A program made the translations under genes and the position numbers. Shown here piece by piece: positions 10,362 to 22,696 of a DNA stretch of 64,000 nt; positions within the stretch are counted from its first letter, which is position 1; every line of letters begins with the position of its first letter. The notes beneath the pieces are model-generated. The model was given only the letters and a program-made list of their open reading frames with translations. It was not told the DNA's origin and ran no database searches. The DNA lies in assembly GCA_018340375.1 (NCBI GenBank), contig JAFFJZ010000014.1:2542001-2606000 (forward strand). Direction: 5' to 3'. This DNA is from Gonatopus flavifemur. Taxonomy: Eukaryota; Arthropoda; Insecta; Hymenoptera; Dryinidae.

Positions 10362-13300
10362 TCATTCATCCTTCCATACATCCACGCATTCCCCTTCTCC
10401 CCAAAATCCTTCCTTCCTCTTTTTCTCCAACCTGACCATCCATTCCTCCCCATTCCCCTCCTCTCCCAATATTTCCCTGATCTGTTCCCCTATTTGCCTG
10501 TCATCCATTCCCATACACACCTCTAACACATGCTCCCGGTTTTCTTCCCCCATCCCACATACCCTACATTTCTTCTCCTCCTCCCTTATCTCCCAGTATC
10601 TTCCTCCCCTCATCTCATTACCTAACCTAAACCTCGCTATTCTCCTTCCCCTACCCATTCTCCCTCCCTCTTTCAAATACATAGGTACCCTCTCCACCAT
10701 CACCTCCTTATAACATCTATTATATCTTGATCCCACTATCCTTTCCCATCTCTCCATTGCTTGCATCTCCCTGTCCCTTTCCATCCATCCCATTTCCCTC
10801 ACCCCCGTATCCCTCATATCCCCCGTCACCTCCTCTAACAAGTTTACACCTTCTAACCCTTTCCTTCTTTCTTGTTCTCACTTTGATGTCCCTCTTTCTT
10901 TCATCATCTCCTTCCTACATCTCACTGCTACCTCTCCCGCCCTACCTTCCCTCAATTTCCTCTCAAACTCTATTGCGCTTTTCTTCAATTTTACCCTCAT
11001 TTTGTCCCTCTTCAACTCCTCCCTGACCATGTACCCTGGTGTCTCCCTATTTAACTTTAGCAACCACCTCATATACCTTTCTTGCAACCTCCCCACCTCT
11101 TCCCGTTCCTCCCATCCCCAAATTTCCGCCCCATATTCAATTACACTCCCAGCCAGTTTATCCCATAACCATATCCTTCCCCCCCCCCAATCCCCCTCAA
11201 AAATCCTCTCTCCTATTCCCCAAACTACCCTCATCACTTCTCCTGCCTTCCTAACCCTATCCTTTATCTGTGCCTCTTGCTTTCCATTGTTCTCAAATAC
11301 ATACCCCAAGTACCTGAATTCCTTCACTTCCTCTATTCCCCCTTCCACCCCCTTCACCTTCCATTCCTCTTTCCCCCTCTTCTCCCAAACCTCATAATCT
11401 TCGTCTTTCCCACATTTACTTCCAGCCTCTTGATCCTGAAATATCTCCTCAGCTCTCCTAGCACCAGTTGCAAATCTTCCTCTCCCGCCAAAACCACCAC
11501 ATCATCCGCGTAACTCAGCGTCCATATTTTCCTCCCATCTACTTTTACCCCCCCTATCTCACTCCTTGCCATATCTTCTTCCAAGTTCGCAATCATTAAA
11601 TTGAACAATAACGGACTCAGAGGACAACCCTGTCTAATCCCTTTCGCTAACCAAAATTCCTCAGTATGCTTATCCCCTATCTTTACCCTCACTTTGGTCT
11701 CCCTATAGATTTCTTTTACCCTGTCTATCAAACCCTTATCTACCCCTCTTTTTTTCATCGATTTCCACAGCACTTCCCTATCTACCGAATCAAAAGCCGC
11801 CTTCAAGTCTATAAACACTGCCGCTAACTTCCCTTTCTTATCTATCTCCCTCCCTATCAAACAATTCAAGGCGTATATATTATCCATTGTTCCTACTCCC
11901 TTCCTAAACCCGGTTTGATTCCCTGCCAACATACCCTTCGCCTGCACTTCTTTCTCCAACCTTCTCGTCTGCAGTGTCGTATACAACTTATACATTGTCG
12001 ACATCAGCGTCACCCTCCTGTAATCTTCCACCTTCTTACCCTCCCCCTTTTCCACGATTGGTATTATGCACCCCTCTCCCCATTCCTCCGGTATCCTTCC
12101 ACTCTTCCAAATACCCTTTATCACCTTTTCCACCTCTCTTCTTAGCCGTCTACCCCCATACATCCAACATTCATTTTGTAACCCGTCTATTCCCGCCGCC
12201 TTACCTTTCTTCAAACCCTTCCATGACTACCCGAATTCACTTTCCTCTATCTGCGCACACTCTTCTATCTCAACATCCCCGTTCCCTGTTCTCACCCTCC
12301 TCTCTACCCCTCCTAGCAGATTCATGGAATACTCTTTCCATTTCTCCATCCCAATTTCCTCATTCATCTCTTTCCTCTTTTTTCTCTCCCTGTTAACCCA
12401 AACCCACACCTGTCTCTGATCCTTCACCTTTTTTATCTCTTCTATCATTCGTTCTCTCTTTTCCCTCTTCTCCTCTTCACATATTTGCCTGGAACCCTTT
12501 TTCGCTTCCATCATCCCCTCTATCGAGCCTTCCCTTTTTTTCCACTCCCTTATCTTTTTTCTCACCTCCCTCCTCTTATTTCTGCAACTCTCGTCCCACC
12601 AACTATTCTTTCTATACCCCTTTCCTACTCTCACTCTTTTCCACTTTATCGCCCTTTTCACCTTCTCTGCTATTCTCCTTCTTAGACACTCACCCATTAC
12701 CCCACCCCTCTCCCACCCATCCATATCTCTCTTATACTCCTCTATACCCTCCTCCGACCAATCACATCTTCCCACCCACTCCTTGCCCTTTTACCTTCTC
12801 ACCTGTGCCCCTCCTGATTCCAAAATAATTGACATATGATCCGATTCCTCACTTTCTCCCACTTTCAACTTGCTACACCCCTCCCACGCTTTCCCATCTC
12901 CTATCACGTAATCTATTACTGTCTGCCCATTCACCCCTACGTATGTTAGTTCTCCTTCTTCATCCCCCAAAACCGCCCCATTCAGAATTCCCCAACCTTC
13001 CTCTTCTATCATCTCCAGTAGTATTCTCTCTTCCTTGTTTATCCTCTCATCTTTGCTTCTCCTACCCCCCTTATGTTCTCCCTCCTCTCCCCATACTAGA
13101 CCTCCCAAATTCCCCGTCCTCGCATTGAAGTCCCCTCCTAATATGAGCCTTCCACTATTATCCCTTTCACCCAACCCTTTGCTCAAATTCTCCAACATTT
13201 CCTTCATATTTCCATTTACATACATTGTTGCTATTCTCCATTCCCCCCCCCCCCCTATGAGCACTTCTTCCATCGGCATTCCCTTCTTCTCTATCTTTTC

Positions 13301-13603
13301 CTTCCTCTCCTCTCTTGTCTTCATCTCCTTCCTAATTCCCATCAAAATCCCTCCACTTGCCCTCCCCTTTCCATGCTTTCTTTCTGCCCATTGTGTTCTC
13401 CAGACATATCCCTTTGGCAGTTTCCTCTTCGCTTTACCCCAACTCTTCTCCTTCACCCACGTCTCTACCAGTCCCACTACATCCCATCCCTCTATCTCCT
13501 TCCAGAAATCCCCTTGTTTGTTTACTAAGCCTGCTACGTTCCAAAAACCAACTTTTACCCCCCTTTCTTTCTTTTTCTCCCTCCCATTTTTCTTGCCTTT
13601 CAC
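10362..13603 (-). pseudogene. LINE ORF2: endonuclease, reverse transcriptase, CCHC
   Basis: In order on the minus strand: an AP-type endonuclease (12791-13603) with GFWNVAGL near the start, the Glu of VGLVETWV, LILGGDFNARTG and the terminal SDH; a basic linker (12227-12775); a reverse transcriptase (11354-12214) with FIDLKAAFDSVDR, GIRQGCPLSPLLFNL and the catalytic SYADD; and a C-terminal part (10362-11357) with CRVCGMG-x-H-x4-C, a CCHC finger. The first three segments share one frame, broken by single stops near 12790 and 12224. A frameshift near 11357 leads into the last frame, which has a further stop near 10877. The protein would copy element RNA at nicked DNA. This copy is dead. Confidence 0.9.
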
Positions 13604-13667
13604 TCCCTCTTTCTCTATTTCTTTCTCTCTCCCCCTAACCCCTAAAAATCCTTCTCCTCCCCCCCTC

Positions 13668-14579
13668 TCACTTCTCTCCTAACCCTCCAAAGCACTCTCC
13701 CCTACTTTTCAACTTTTCTTCTTCTTCATCCCATTTCCACCATCTTCCCTCTATCCAGACACCTCCATAACCTATACCTACTCTCTTCCCCTCTTTCTTC
13801 AACCTGAAACTTATTTTCCTCATTTTATCCATTATCTTCCTCTCTTTCCACGTATAATCCTCTTCTACCCTCTCCACTCTGCCCTTTAGCATCTCCTCCT
13901 CCTTCATTACCCTTTCCTCATCCTCTATCGTCCTATATCTTATAATTACCATCCTTCGTTTTTCCTTCTCACCTATTCCCAAGTCTTTCATCTCCTCTAT
14001 TTTCTCTGTTCGCCCCCCCTCCCCTAACTCCTCCAACAATTCCCTCACCTCTTCCTTCACATTCTTTTTTCCTTCTGAACCCTTCACCACCATATTTTTC
14101 CTCCTTTCTACCCTCTCCTTATATTCCATTTCCTTTTCCATCTCCCTTATTCCCCTATTAACCCCCACCCGGACTTCCGGGTGACTGCGCACCCTATCAT
14201 TTCCTCCATCTATCTTTTCTTCTACTCCTCTTTCCATTTCTTCTATCCTTCTTCACATCATTTCTACTCTCACCTCTAATGTTCCGTTACCTGTATCTTG
14301 AGCCCTTATCTTCATCTTTCTCCCCTCCCCATCTATTTCCTCCTCTTTTCTCTTTCTTTCCACTATCCATCTACCTATTTCTTCTACCTTACCCTCCAGA
14401 GTTTCTACTTTGTCTATCCTATCCTTAATTAACCCTATCCCTGCTTTCCATAACTCTTCCGCTCTACTTAGGCTCCCCCTTATCTCTTTTACCTCATTTC
14501 TCACCACTTCGTTACCCTTATCTACCCTATCTACCTTCTGATTCAGTTCCCTCATATCATTTCTTAACCCTCTGATCAA
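13668..14579 (-). pseudogene. LINE ORF1 (coiled coil, L1 ORF1p-like)
   Basis: Two segments in the same frame (14253-14579 and 13668-14237) are separated by a TGA near 14252. The first is a heptad-rich coiled coil (LNQKVDRVDKGNEVVRNEV and onward). The second has ERRKNMVVKG followed by a charged alpha/beta stretch, like the RRM-type domain of L1 ORF1 proteins, which bind element RNA as a chaperone. The start may lie further upstream in the gap to 14819. The assignment rests on position and motif shape. Confidence 0.7.
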
Positions 14580-14819
14580 CTCTAGAATTTCTTTTTTCTC
14601 GTCCGTCTTCCTTAACCTCTTCTCCTACGGTGACCTCTCTACTAATCCTCCCTTCCCGAATATTCTGCGCCTTTCCCCTTCCTCCTCCTCCTCTCTCTCC
14701 CTCTTCCAGAACTCCTGAATCCCTCCTGTACTTCCACTTCTATTCCTCCCTAGACTCTCTGCCCCAATAGGTCTCCCCCTCCTTCCCCCTGCTTTTCTTC
14801 CATAACATTGCCTGTTGGA

Positions 14820-14836
14820 GAGTAATCGCAGAATAT
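14820..14836. repeat. LINE target-site duplication, 5' side
   Basis: Second copy of GAGTAATCGCAGAATAT (see 10152-10168). Confidence 0.9.
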
Positions 14837-15030
14837 AATATTGGGGATTAATTTCATTTTGAAATAATGAAAATTTTTAATTTTCATGTCACCAGTTATG
14901 GATTGCAAGGGAAGATTTTTTAAGGAGAAGAAATGTGTGATCTGATGAGTTTTGAATGACAATATTGTTTATTTTTTATTTTGATAGATTTATCTTCGCT
15001 CGTTCTTTTTCTACCAGATTTGGAGGCATG
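14837..15030. repeat. Half of a palindromic repeat interrupted by the LINE
   Basis: Read across the LINE, the sequence about 10120-10168 plus 14837-15030 resembles 27620-27860. Shared words include TTTTTAATTTTCAT, GAAGAAAT/GAAAAATGTGTG and TTTATTTTGATAGA/TTGCATTTTGACAGA. The latter is one arm of the palindrome at 26609-27869. Confidence 0.65.
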
Positions 15031-15503
15031 TTGACGCGTTCGGTTTGTTTTCGCATTTGTTTTCGATTCAAAGATTTCGAAGAACGATCGTTGTTCTCAG
15101 ACCAAGAGTTGTGTATGTATACTTCAACCAAGAACATAAGTTTTCCTCTCATCTCCATTTTCATACCTCGTACATTAATTCATTTCTTAACGATGCTCAG
15201 CACTCATGAAATGTGCCATGGTTATTCTGTGTTTATGCATATATAAATAATACCTTGGCAAAACATAGAAAAACGATCTTATAGTCTTTCATAATTCATT
15301 GAAAATCATTTGTTTCATAATTTCCCATTGAGTTCCAATTCCCAGGAAATGTAGATGATAATTCTGTTACAATTTCTCTAGGAATTTGAATTTCATGAAA
15401 AATTATGAAAAATTATGGAATCATTTTCGCTAGGCAGATGCAGCTTGAAAACATAGTGATTTCCAAGGAAATCTCAGAATGCTTTCCCATCTCCCGATGA
15501 AAA
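15031..15503. other. Spacer, no gene seen
   Basis: AT-rich sequence without a convincing open frame or repeat. It ends where right-arm homology starts. Confidence 0.4.
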
Positions 15504-15541
15504 TACTCTAATTGGAACCTTTCTGAATACACGAAGATATA

Positions 15542-17753
15542 CAGGGTGTCCCATTTTGATTTTTATATCGGAATAACTGGAAAACGAGGAGTTTTGGAGG
15601 GAAAGGTTTCAAACAAAAGTTGTGAGATTCCGTGGGGGACATCTGATGGTGACCCTGACTTTGGCCTCGGCTCTCAACTTCGAGGTCATTCAGAGGTCAA
15701 CTTTTGTTTCTTGAATGAAATCCCCTCTCTTTGACTGCAAATTCAGATTTGACGTTGGAGAACAAGACACTTTTGTTTGAACCATTTTGCCGAATTCCGC
15801 ACAGATGGCGCTCTAATCGATGAAAAATGAGTTTTATGAAACGCTCGTATTGCTTTCTGTGTGAAACGACATTCAACTCTCCAGTGTTCTTTTCAAGCTC
15901 CTGAGGATTACCGTCACCATAAGAGTTACCCAATGTGCACCACGAGGAGGTTGAGCGATCGGATCTTGCACATCTTTGTGGCCCTGAAAATTTGATGAAA
16001 CCCCATAAGTGAAATACTTACACAATACTTGTGTTTATCATGAACAAGGAAGTTCATACTGGAGCATTGTTTACAAACATAAATGAAACGGAATGTTTAA
16101 TATCCTTCATTCATTCACAAATTCTTTTCGATATACGATTCAAACTTGGAGAAGATCTCTGATCAGTGTTGTGAAGGTCTCAATACCATGGATTATCCTT
16201 GGGGTGAAATACTTGATATTCTCCTGATACTAGGAGAATGTCGACGTAATTACGCTGCAGCATCAAGATTGTATGGGGAGAGGTATCCAAATAGACGCCA
16301 GCCTTAACTTCAAGCGATACGCTCAATAGAAAGACGGGTTAGGAGAAAGAATATCCCAAGAGTCAGAAGGCGTTATGATGGAAATCGTATGAATGCACGC
16401 TCAGTAGCCGTTTTAGGAATGGTGCACCTGAATCCTCACGTTATTACCAAAGAAATTCAGCATCAATTAGGTATCCCAAGATCAATGGCACACCGCATAC
16501 TGATCTGGTAAATATCATCCTTACCACATTACATTGGTGCAAGCATTAAGTGAAGATGATCTTAGACGTAGGGTTGAATTCGGTCAATGGGCCTCGGAGC
16601 AACCGCCTGGTTTTTTCGATTACGTGATGTTTAGTGATGGGGCAACATTTCGCAGTAACGGTGTTATGAACAGACATAAATGTCATTATTGGTCAATTGG
16701 AAATCCCAGATGGCATCGACAAGTTGACAATCAACATCGCTGGACTCTGAATGTGTGGTGTGCGATTTTGAATGGTCAGATCATTGGTCCTCATGTCTTC
16801 CAACATACTGTTAGAAAGGAAAATTATCTGCAATTGATTCGGGACAAATTACCAAGGATGTTGGAAGATGTTGATCTCTACACACGGGACAGGATGTGGC
16901 TTCAACATGATGGGGCACCACCTCATAACGCTGCAATTGTCAGAAATTTCTTAAACACATCTTACCCACACAGATGGATTGGTCGCGGTGGATCCATTGC
17001 CTGGCAGGCTAGGTCTCCGGATCTTACCCCTTTGGATTTTCACTCATGGGATTTCATCAAAGATGTAGTTTATGACAGACCATCAACGACCAGAGATGAC
17101 ATGAAACGCCGAATACGAACTGTCTGCCGAACAATTCCACGTCATGTGCTTTTGTCGTTAGAACCACATTTTCAGAGACGAATTAGGTGATGCCAACAGG
17201 TCAACGGTGCAAATATCGAACATTTGATACGGTGGATTTTCATACATATTGCAGAGCGTTTGTCGTGAAAAATGACACACCTCTACAGTCCAGACAATCG
17301 GCCCTTTTCAGGGCCACAAAGATGCGCAAGATCCGATCGCTCAACCTCCGCGTGGTGCACATTGGGTGACTCTAATGGCGACGGTAATCCTCAGAAGCTG
17401 AAAGAAAACACTGGGGAGTTAAATGTCGTTTTACACAGAAAGCAATACGAGTGTTTCATGAAACTCATTTTTCATCGATTAGAGCGCCATCTGTGCGGAG
17501 TTCGGAAAAATGATTCAGACGAAAGTTTCTTGTTTTCCAACATCAAATCTGAATCTGCAGTCAAAAATAGGGGATTTCGTCCAAGGAACGAAAGTTGACC
17601 TCTGAATGACCTTGAAGTCGAGATCCGAGGCCAGAGTCAAGGCCACCATCAGATGTCTCCCTCGGAATCTCACAACTATTGTTCGAAACATTTTCCTCCA
17701 AAACTCCTTGTTTTCGAGTTATTCCGATATAAAAATCAAAATGGGACACCCTG
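15542..17753 (+). mobile_element. Tc1/mariner (DD41D) element with 449 bp TIRs
   Basis: Terminal inverted repeats 15542-15990 and 17305-17753 begin CAGGGTGTCCCATTTTGAT, with TA on both sides (15540-15541 and 17754-17755). Paired positions sum to a constant 33295, so the repeats have no net indels. A broken transposase lies between them. Unusually long repeats and DD41D spacing mark the lineage. It sits in the right arm only, so it arrived after the arms were duplicated. Confidence 0.9.
16188..17190 (+). pseudogene. DD41D Tc1/mariner transposase, broken
   Basis: The frame starts at ATG 16188 (MDYPWGEIL...), hits an in-frame TAA at 16305-16307 and shifts by one base between about 16495 and 16508. 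It then reads on to 17190. The first third is a helix-turn-helix DNA-binding region. The catalytic core shows the first Asp in FSDGATF, the second in LQHDGAPPHN and the third in SPDLTPLD, with 41 residues between the second and third. The enzyme would cut at the element ends and insert at TA. One stop plus one frameshift make this copy inactive, but the catalytic triad itself is intact. Confidence 0.88.
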
Positions 17754-17796
17754 TATATATCGAATGAAGATGTTATCTATATTCAATTGAAATTTT

Positions 17797-18047
17797 CAAA
17801 TTCTCGTGGATATAGTCAATCTTCAAGGGATTATCTACAGACAGGCGAAATTTCCCGTGTACTGAATTTTTCAAGACCGATACACGCGAAATTTCACGCC
17901 TGGCTCCGATTTTCAACTCGATACACGGAAAATTTCGCCTGTCTGTAGTTAATGCCTCAAGGATTCACTATATCCACGAAAATTTTAGAATTCACGTGTC
18001 TTGAATTTGAAATTTAGAGACGGGTTAACGTGTCTCTAGACAGAGCC
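17797..18047. mobile_element. Truncated copy of the 8 bp-TSD MITE (right arm)
   Basis: Mirror of 8583-8896 with its inner end missing. The outer end still shows AGAGCC followed by TTATTTATA, matching the TATAAATA target site. Confidence 0.7.
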
Positions 18048-19849
18048 TTATTTATACTCATCCCTTATATGTTTTGATATTTTGAAGTGAATATTCATTA
18101 TTCAGATCTCAAACATAAAATGATGGAGTTTAAGAATAAAAATAAGAATGTAAACTCATTCAATATCACAAATTGTGCTTTTCAAGCCAGTTGATGAATG
18201 ATTGAAACTATGATTTTCAAATCAGTTGATACAAATGATATTATAATATCATCTGGAAGGGGTTGTATACTGTGGAAAACTTTTTAGAGATTCTTATTCA
18301 AATTCTTTTTAGAATTTTTTTTTAGAATTTATTTTTGAGAATTCTTATATAAATCGTGATTTTTTAAGACACAACATCCATTTGAATATGACGTTTTTTC
18401 ATACCTTCTACCTAGTAATATGAGACGCTGCATTTTCAGGGGGTTACGTGGGTTCCAGAGGCCGAGAAAAGCTCATTTTCTCGATTTTTCTCACACGTCA
18501 GGAATGCAATTGATTACTCAAATGTTTCAGTGACTACAAATTAACTTTTCAATTATTTTCTGCCAAATTTGGACGGTAAAATTCTAAGAGTTGAGCCAGT
18601 CATAGGCATCTCTCGGAGACATCCCGGAAAAAAGATGGTTCGCGGTTGACAAGACTAGTCGACCGACCTCACTCAAATTTTCCACACTTCTTTATAATAA
18701 CATTCTCTAGTACTTGAACGAAGGATTATTCTCAAAATTTCGAATTTTTGGTATTCGGTATTTATTACCTTATAAAATTGTTCGTAGTTGGAGCAAAGGG
18801 AAATCTTTCGTTCAAGTGCTAGAAAATGTGATGACAAAGAAGTGTGCAAATTTTGAGCGAGATCAATTGGTGAGTTTTCGAGAAATCTTGTCAACCGCTT
18901 TCTTTTCGAGAGGTCTCCGACAAAAGGCTATAACTAGTTTAATCCTCGGAATTTCATCGTCAAAATTTCGTAAAATATGAGTTTGAAGATACTTCATATG
19001 TACCAAAAATTTTGAGTAATTAATTGCATTCCTTACATGTAAAAACAATTCGGGCAAATAAGATTTTTTTCTGGCTCCATGTATGCCCTGAAGGGGAGTT
19101 CTATCACCGCATAACGTGAATATACATTCGGTGAGAGCATTTCTTGTTCGCTGCTCTACAATTTTTCTTCGGAGACTGATTGATTTGTTTGTCAAAACAA
19201 GTTCTGCAGTTGCTTGGATTGGATTTTTTTAAACAGTGACATCAACTGATTCAGAATATTGGAGGGGATACGAGCGTTACTATCGGAGCACGTTGGTTAG
19301 AAGAGGAAACGACTATAGATAGAAAGAGAGGTCCGAATTATCGCTCGTTTCCCCTTAAGGGAATTTTTACGTACAGAAAACTTCGGAAAAACTATTTGCC
19401 TTTCGAAATTTTTCGATTTTTCCCATGGTTTCAAAATTGCAGCATTTGCTGTAACAAAAAACTTCGAACACAAAGAATCAATGACTCTGCGAAAAGAAAT
19501 CGTGGATCAACAAACAAAAAGTAATTATGAAGGGAGATAAATGCTCTATCGAATGTAAAATAGTGTGAAAAAACGTCATATTCGAATTGATGTTGCGTCT
19601 CAAGGAATCATGATAGAGAAACGAAGTTGGATTCATCCCAAAGGCCATACTTCGCCCTTCAAAATGTTTTTTTTTTATTTTTCTCCTACGACTATTTGTC
19701 ATTGAAATATGATACTTCAAACTTTTTTTCTCATTTCTAAAGGTGTACCGAAACTTTGGGGTGGTACTGTAATTCTTTAAATTATTCGAAGCCCATTGAT
19801 ACAGTCTTTCAGCTGTTGAAATTCCATTTCTTGTCCCTTTCTGTAGGCA

Positions 19850-20176
19850 ACCGGGGAAAAAGGTTCAGATCTGACCAGATCTGAATTTTGGGTATATCTG
19901 AACAGATCTATGGAGATCTGAAAAACTGCAGTTTCAGCTTGTATTTTGTCACCGCACTTGTTCAAATTTGAATTCATGCATGGGAAATATCATACAACAT
20001 TTGATAATTGAACAATCAATTGCTCATAAAGATTCAATGTGATCTTCAGTTCAGATCTAACGAGATCTACTCAAATCTATTCAGATTTGAATAGGTCTAA
20101 ATCTGATCTTGTGTGCCAAAATTCAGATCTACTCAGATCTGATTAAACCTGAATAGATCTAAACTTCTTTTCCCCG
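19850..20176. mobile_element. AGATCT-rich palindromic MITE (right arm)
   Basis: Mirror image of 6226-6552, essentially identical by eye. Confidence 0.55.
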
Positions 20177-21603
20177 GGCAGTATCGTCTTGTTATGCGTT
20201 TCAATGTACCACCGACGCCATCACAAGCTCCTTTCCCACGCGCAGTAGCAAAAAAGTTCCATTCGGCTTTGACACCGAAATCTTTGTGATGATGACTTGA
20301 ATTGGAGAAGTTTTCCTCATTTTCATGCTGCTGTGGTGATCCGGTAGAAGGATGAACAATTTTTTTCACGACTTCAAACTTTCCTTTCAGAAGATGATTT
20401 TCCTTTGGAAAATGAACCTGATACTGTTGCTGTGTTCGAAATTTGCAGTTGTGGAAAGAATTATTTATCTTTCTGATGTTGCATCACAGCAATATAATTA
20501 TAAGCAAAGCTTTTCTAATTTGAGTCATCATCACAAAAATTTCGGTGTACCAAAGATGGACCTCAAATAATGTAAGATAAAAATCAAAACTTGTGACTCC
20601 GAAACAATTTTATAACCAACGTATTTGGTAGTTGATAACTCCATTGGTATTCTCTTGAATAATAATTTACACAACAATAAATCAGAAGGAAATAATTGCA
20701 AAATGATTATCCAAATTCGAGCTAAGAATTGTATAATTTCCTCGCAGTATAAAATTTTCGCCTCGCGCGCAATCGTGCCACAATGCGTATGACTCCACTG
20801 GAACGGAAAAAATGTTTATAACTTACACAATTTTGAGGGCTCCTTCAATTTGAAAAATGGAAAATTTTTGTGAAGAATGCATTTATAATGTACGTTCAAA
20901 AGAAGTCACAGACCGAGTGTTTTGAAATAAATTTACGTTTTTGAAGAAACAAAAATTGTTTTCCCAAAAAATTTTGGAAGAACAAAATGTTGTAAAGTCT
21001 TTTCTGAAAAGAGAATTTACTTGAGAAGATGTGTGAGTTTTTTTCAGAATTTCATCCCAACACCCTGTTGAGATAATTGAAGATGAAAATATGATGGAAT
21101 TTTTCCACGTTTACGGTGAAACCCGTAAAATTGCGGGAGCAAGCCTAAATTAGGGTTTTTGTTATATTTGCTCTCGGTTGTCTGCAGGATGCGTAATTTT
21201 GTGGATGTATAAAAAATTCAATGTTGTTAGCCTTGAATCATTTGTTATTTGAAAACTTGAAACAACTATACACATTATATAAGAATCATGGAGGAAACGA
21301 TTCTCAAATGTTAGATTTTTGGAGGAAGAAAAAAATCAGGTTTCACTTTTGCCCGAGACAAATAATTTTTGAAATATGCATAAAAGAAAGAGAACACAAT
21401 CAGATTGAGAATATCCATCTTTTTTTGAAGTCGGTTGAAAATAAAATTCTACTCTTTTGGGGTCGTTCACATATTACGTCACACGTGAAGGGGCAGGGGG
21501 GGGGGGTGAAAAATGTGACAATGTGTGACCAGGGGGGGGGGGGGTAAAAGACTTTTGTGGCATCACAGTTACAAAATGCGAAATTGGTCACAAAGAATAC
21601 TTA

Positions 21604-21830
21604 CATGGAAAAAAATAGATACTAACGAATATAAGAAATTTACTACTAGTTAGTATATGAGGACAAGCATCTAGATTATACAAATTTTTCCTAATCCTTA
21701 ATATCCATATGCTGAGGAGTAATAAATACCTAATATTCTTTAGCATATGGATACTAGAACTTAGAAAAAATTTGTATAATCTAAATGCTTGTTCTCATAT
21801 TATACTGGTTAGTATCTGTTTTCGTCCGTG
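21604..21830. mobile_element. TA-flanked MITE (right arm)
   Basis: Mirror image of 4572-4798. Paired coordinates sum to 26402. Confidence 0.75.
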
Positions 21831-22120
21831 TACTTATTTTCCTTCAATACCCGAGAGGCACGAGATATTTTTGAAATATTAAAAACAGGAACGAGTTAAA
21901 AATATACTTGAATAGCAATTTTTGAAATGCGCTGAATATTCATATGAAGTTTATATAGAATAATCACATGAGATTTTCTCAAGTATTCTCATTGGGCATA
22001 CATAAAACTTCTGAAACGATCAAACGAATAGCGATTGACTGACCACAGAATTACAGATGAATGATCTCTGGTTTATAATTCTTTTTTCCAGGTGTATAGC
22101 ACATATACCCGGCCATATAG

Positions 22121-22696
22121 CTGGCTGCAGATGTAGGTAGACATGGATTATTGGATTCTTTCAGTGCCTCCATATTTGAAAATTCCTTACGACAATTGAA
22201 GAAATACCTCCGAAAAGCAGAGAAACCTCTCGAACAAATTATTAAAAGATATGGTGAAATGAGGAATTGGAATGCTATGACAACTTCAAATGTGTCATGT
22301 GAGGAAATTAAGGTGGAGGGCAAATACTATCGCACAAAGCGTTATAACGGCATTTCAATAAATCCTCGATACAAAAAGTTGTATATTGAAAATATAATTT
22401 TGAATAATTCTGATCGTGATGGCTGCTGTCTCATGGAGGGCAACGAGATTGTGAAAATTCAAGAGATAGGCGAGAAACAGAACCAAGGACTTGTAATAAT
22501 AGGGCGAAAATTCAAAGTTGTTGGAGATCTGTACACCACGCCGTGTCCTTCATCGATCATTGGAATTTATCGTATTACTAAATTATCATCCGAGAGAAGA
22601 ATGTGGTCTGTCAGTCAAATACGAAAGAAGATGATGCTGCTGCCATTGCCGAATAAAAAGGCCATCTTTGTTGCCATAACCATTTCGCACAATTAA
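22121..22696 (+). pseudogene. C-terminal fragment of a transposase-type protein
   Basis: The open frame begins exactly at the outer junction of the right arm and reads LAADVGRHGLLDSFSASIFE, then KPLEQIIKRYGE, with DLYTTPCPSSIIGIY near the end. It stops at 22696, about 190 codons. The motifs (G-x-LDSFSAF-x-FEN ... KPL-x-Q) resemble the C-terminal part of proteins recurrent in insect and other invertebrate genomes that carry a Tnp2-like transposase domain upstream. I recall this family only in outline. The N-terminal part is absent and inverted-repeat DNA takes its place, so the gene was cut by that rearrangement. An acceptor-like AG sits at the same junction, so splicing from further upstream is an alternative. 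Confidence 0.5.

Larger units (their letters stand above)
10169..14819 (-). mobile_element. LINE (non-LTR retrotransposon), complete but decayed
   Basis: A 4.65 kb insertion on the minus strand is bounded by perfect 17 bp target duplications. Gene order is ORF1 (coiled coil plus L1-ORF1p-like domain), then ORF2 with AP endonuclease, reverse transcriptase and a C-terminal CCHC finger. The coding strand is strongly purine-rich, unlike its surroundings. It ends in a 9 bp-stem hairpin (10199-10227) and a short TATG/CATA repeat (about 10168-10185) in place of poly(A). Several in-frame stops and one frameshift make it inactive. I cannot assign the clade from memory. Confidence 0.9.
15504..22121 (-). 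repeat. Right arm of the giant inverted repeat
   Basis: This is the reverse complement of 4281-8960. Homology starts at TACTCTAATTGG (15504), is interrupted by the mariner element (15542-17753), resumes at 17756 and stops at 22121. Relative to the left arm it lacks the piece matching 7541-7763 and about 50 bp of the inner MITE. The two smaller MITEs and the internal fold-back are all present in mirror image. Confidence 0.95.

Noticed and set aside
10727..13682. Long Pro/Ser/Leu-rich plus-strand frames
   Set aside because: They are antisense shadows of the purine-rich LINE coding strand.
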